Part shown: one piece after another, positions 61,901 through 64,000 of the stretch
How positions within the stretch are numbered: position 1 is the stretch's first letter
Layout: the number at the start of each line of letters is the position of its first letter
Assembly (NCBI GenBank): GCA_937873695.1
Contig: CALMYL010000020.1
Coordinates: 1-64,000 of the forward strand
Source: an uncultured Ignavibacteria bacterium
GTDB lineage: Bacteria; Bacteroidota; Ignavibacteria; Tepidaquicellales; OLB5
Reading direction: 5' to 3'
Length of the DNA stretch: 64,000 bases
The notes under the pieces: model-generated
Seen by the model: the letters and a program-made list of their open reading frames with translations, nothing else
Databases searched by the model: none
Told to the model about the DNA's origin: nothing
Position numbers and translations under genes: made by a program

Positions 61901-64000
61901 GGCAATATTTACTGTAAGGAATTTTTCTTCCGGCATTACCATCACTGATTTGCTTGCGGAATAGAACTGCCCGTTGCTGACGTATGCGGCTGAAATATAG
62001 AAATTGGGACTTGAGTTTTCACCGACTGTTATTTCAACAAGCTTTGATGTGCCTTCAATTTTTTCTACTGTGTAGGTTAAAATATTATCATTCTGCGTAG
62101 TGATAAGCACATTAGCGCCCGGTGTTGTTGTGACAATAAGCGCTTTGCATATCTCGCCGGGTTTATAGCTGTCTTTATCGGGGAAGATCTGCACTGTGCC
62201 TGATTCATTGTACCACCACCACATATCCCCTTTGGAAACGTAGCAGTAAGTATTATCGGTGACTTTTTTACCGCGACTATCGTAGGAATTTATTTCGATT
62301 GAATAGTACCCTTCGCCAGCGGCATCAAAGCTAACATTACCGATACCTTTATCATTTGTGCTGCCTTTTACGGTTGTAACATAATCTTTGCTCTGTTTGT
62401 AATCAGGGTAGCCTGTCCATGTAAGCCTGTTAACAACAGCTTCAAAGTTAACCTGTTTTGGTTTTTCGGCAAAATCCATTGCACGTACTTCAACATTTAT
62501 CTTTTCATCAGGTTTATACATGTACTTATCAACTTTTGATGTCATGAAGAAATCTGACCTGGTAACATAAACTGTCTTGGTCGAAGAAATTTCTCTTCTT
62601 GATTTATCGGTTACCTTAGCCTGAATGATATACATATAGTCAGTTTCATATGTAGCATTTCTATCCCAATACCACCAGCTATTGTATTTGGATTTAAAGT
62701 CCTCTTTCACCAGGTAATCGAAGTCAAACCTGCCTTCTTTATCAAGCTTACCTTTTCCGCTGAAGATAAAATCAGCGTTGTTATATTTCTGGTTATCATC
62801 CTGTGTTGCGTAATAATCTTCATACCACCATTTATACTCACTGAAGTACCACCATGGTTTGTAAAATGTCTGCTTGTACACATTATACTCAACTTCAGCA
62901 TCCTGAACGGGTGAGCCGAAATAATAATCGGCGTTTACAACGCCCTTAATGCTCTCGCTATCTAAGTACTGATCTTTATCAAGTGTAATGCCTACTTTGT
63001 ACTCAGGTTTTTTGTATTCTTCAACGGCAAAGGTGCCTGTGTACTGCTGACCCTTTTCAAGCTCAGCGTAAATATAATAATCACCCAGCGCAGCGTTCTC
63101 TTCAATTTCGTATGAACCTGAAAAACTTCCGTTGGAATTTGTTCTTAACACCTGTTTGGAAACTTCCGCACCGCGAGAGTCTTTAATACGCACGGTTAGA
63201 TCTTTTTCGGGGTAATTCTCAAATCCCGTGTTATTTGCTTTACGTATAACGCCTTTGAACTCAACAATTGATTTGGGTCTGTACACAGGCTGGCTTGGAT
63301 AAATATAAACACTGTACATATTCGCGCCATAACCAAAATACAGGTACGGATCAGATACGGCGATATCATCGCCTTTTCTGCCGATAATTAGCGGGTAAGC
63401 AACATTGTTTGCAGCAGCATAGTCTCTATCTTCCTGGTTCACATCCTTATAGAACAAACCGCGCATTGTTTTACCAACTCCAATTTTTCTTTGTCCCATA
63501 AAGAATGAAAGGTCAACATCGCTCAAAGGCTCACCAGATTTTCTATCAACAGTATATGCCAATAGCGCGTTGTTTGATGCCTCTGTAATTGTACCAATAT
63601 CGGTAACAAAGAAGCCTGTATAGGCTACTTTATTTTTGTAAGCCACTCTTACAACAAACGCACCTTTTTGTTTTGGTTTGTACGTGATGGTTTCATAGCT
63701 GTAATAATAATCGTTATCGCCTTCAACCTTCATGCGTTTATTAAAGCTGTCGACTTCATCGCATAAGCCGAGTAGATTTAAGCTGTCTTTGCTTAAAACA
63801 TCTATCTGATAATTGGAGGTCTGCCTTGAAAAAAATCCTTCAATATCATTTATTTTATAAATTTTAAAATTGAACTCCGCGTTTTTGCGCAGGTAGTAAG
63901 CATAGACATTTATAGTAACCTCATCACCTGAGGCGTACATATTATTGCTGTAAACACTGTACGACATATTGAAATCATCATTATCATTCTGTGAAAATGA
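58994..64000 (-). CDS. Alpha-2-macroglobulin-like protein, 5' end outside the window
   Basis: At least 1657 residues of a bacterial alpha-2-macroglobulin-family protein, a thioester protease trap or envelope guard. The thioester motif GCVEQ is present (Cys1164 to Gln1167 counted from the ATG at 63967), preceded by VGYPY and followed by TMSRFLP. MG-type beta-domains fill the N-terminal part, and the macroglobulin domain (EAEVRSDFRDAIYWNPSV, then DNLTSWTLTSRV) begins near 950. Between them, about 785-865, is a carboxypeptidase-regulatory-like domain (GTIKGKLTDKNGNAIAYATI). The frame stays open past 63967 to the edge, and the codons there (SFSQNDNDDF) look like the region after a signal peptide, so the start lies outside the window. 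No partner PBP1C gene is in view. Confidence 0.93.
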   Translation of the reverse strand, partial: SFSQNDNDDFNMSYSVYSNNMYASGDEVTINVYAYYLRKNAEFNFKIYKINDIEGFFSRQTSNYQIDVLSKDSLNLLGLCDEVDSFNKRMKVEGDNDYYYSYETITYKPKQKGAFVVRVAYKNKVAYTGFFVTDIGTITEASNNALLAYTVDRKSGEPLSDVDLSFFMGQRKIGVGKTMRGLFYKDVNQEDRDYAAANNVAYPLIIGRKGDDIAVSDPYLYFGYGANMYSVYIYPSQPVYRPKSIVEFKGVIRKANNTGFENYPEKDLTVRIKDSRGAEVSKQVLRTNSNGSFSGSYEIEENAALGDYYIYAELEKGQQYTGTFAVEEYKKPEYKVGITLDKDQYLDSESIKGVVNADYYFGSPVQDAEVEYNVYKQTFYKPWWYFSEYKWWYEDYYATQDDNQKYNNADFIFSGKGKLDKEGRFDFDYLVKEDFKSKYNSWWYWDRNATYETDYMYIIQAKVTDKSRREISSTKTVYVTRSDFFMTSKVDKYMYKPDEKINVEVRAMDFAEKPKQVNFEAVVNRLTWTGYPDYKQSKDYVTTVKGSTNDKGIGNVSFDAAGEGYYSIEINSYDSRGKKVTDNTYCYVSKGDMWWWYNESGTVQIFPDKDSYKPGEICKALIVTTTPGANVLITTQNDNILTYTVEKIEGTSKLVEITVGENSSPNFYISAAYVSNGQFYSASKSVMVMPEEKFLTVNIATDKTSYKPKDDGTVMIKVTDAAGNPVPNAEVSLGVIDESIYAIKPDNTKDIKSFFYAPKWNTVSIHYSNAYSYYSYSRFITIYERFDVKSLKEGELGTIKGKLTDKNGNAIAYATIVIDGDFVAATTADDGTYEFKLPEGSYTIGVVQQKKSNESEKELKVVKGQVREVNLKSSSSGLVLDNITQQDQETVLSGQLNLRSGRMDDMQKSTENAPKTESKKMKQSLDGDGFYDSKDKSGIELGKNQDEFVEAEVRSDFRDAIYWNPSVMTDASGYATVQFKFPDNLTSWTLTSRVITGDTKVGQQVNTVITRKDLLVRMETPRFLQQEDEVTISTIIHNYLETEKTTKLTFKAENVEIMGDAGEQTITMGKNEERRIDWKIKVTNPNGFAKLTATALTNEESDAVEIKIPLQPHGLQLANYQAMDISDPEKTDYKFVTIPEYTDLRSTKLTLNVAPSLAATMLGALDELVGYPYGCVEQTMSRFLPTVIVANAFKDLNAPISEATQKDMPKMVEAGYNRLYSMQHYDGGWGWWTNDQSHPFMTSYVVYGLTLGDKAGYPVKKDVLSKGIKAIKSQLKEKNLEATTRAYMLYSLSYAENTDTKLFEEQFQILSETEMNDYSIALLSMAARNVGNTAAADKYSKMLLSHVQDMGESGSYWGGKTWHYTWQDDKVQTTAMAVKALLMDPVSLKDNPELMNKAVRWLMQQRQGGGWWNTQSTAFIIYAMVDYLKTSKELEPDYNVKISVNGELILDKKMTKADVFEKDLKFVIHGSKLKAGQNDIKIEKSGAGKVYVSSDLRYFTSEGVIQPRENGFRVHKEYFKLEKYSKYNDEKIIYQKRYFGGEVKSGDEILVKVRVEAKDKDMQYFMLEDPIPAGCEVIKDDWAYTIEDEKDYTGYDYYWWRWWYADKDIRDNRVTFFATYLYGDTYEFTYIMRAQIPGKYNVIPATGMLMYYPDVRGSSEEIKIEITD

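Overview
The window looks like chromosomal DNA of an Ignavibacteria/Bacteroidota-Chlorobiota type bacterium, probably from a metagenome-derived genome. Six secreted proteins end in the type IX secretion C-terminal domain with the NQNYPNPFNP signature typical of Ignavibacteriota. Several promoters fit the Bacteroidota -33 TTTG / -7 TAnnTTTG pattern. TonB-dependent receptors with carboxypeptidase-like N-domains, SBBP/YCF48-type propellers and DUF5683-type envelope proteins also point there. No rRNA, tRNA or CRISPR was seen.

Layout. 1-1936: AT-rich accessory segment with the 3' part of a GHKL-ATPase-like gene and a HEPN/zinc-ribbon protein. 2115-5987 (minus): methionine-branch operon (trans-sulfuration PLP enzyme, homoserine dehydrogenase) behind a SAM-I riboswitch, with a leader and hom gene full of short palindromic repeats. 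6332-9735: acyl-CoA desaturase, then a helical-repeat protein flanked by two paralogous small unknown proteins. 10287-15544: type IX exported propeller, TPR protein, small lipoprotein, secreted endonuclease I. 15685-21196: ispE, truA between two DUF5683-like envelope genes, dsbD. 21360-27100: metal-handling block (ZnuD-like receptor, lipoprotein, His/Cys small proteins, double YHS protein) with an esterase. 27181-28530: REP-associated tyrosine transposase between two symmetrical REP arrays. 28592-46136: secreted propellers, VirK-like protein, three TonB receptors with small helper proteins, PepSY membrane protein. 46307-53525: cysteine desulfurase-like protein, nrnA, pepA, MFS transporter, Cys-rich TonB-like membrane protein. 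53750-56714: queG, then an AT-rich two-gene unit encoding a pentapeptide-TIR protein and a deoxyribosyltransferase-fold protein. 56783-58572: small membrane proteins, NTF2-like and VOC proteins. 58994-64000: alpha-2-macroglobulin-like protein cut by the right edge.

Two themes stand out. First, short palindromic repeats of several families lie not only between genes but inside reading frames: hom, queG, ispE and a type IX cargo gene carry repeat sequence translated in frame. Second, two accessory segments resemble defence loci. The TIR-pentapeptide/deoxyribosyltransferase-like pair is the best candidate for an undescribed two-gene system; the HEPN-zinc-ribbon/GHKL segment is the other. These functional readings are inferences from motifs and gene order.
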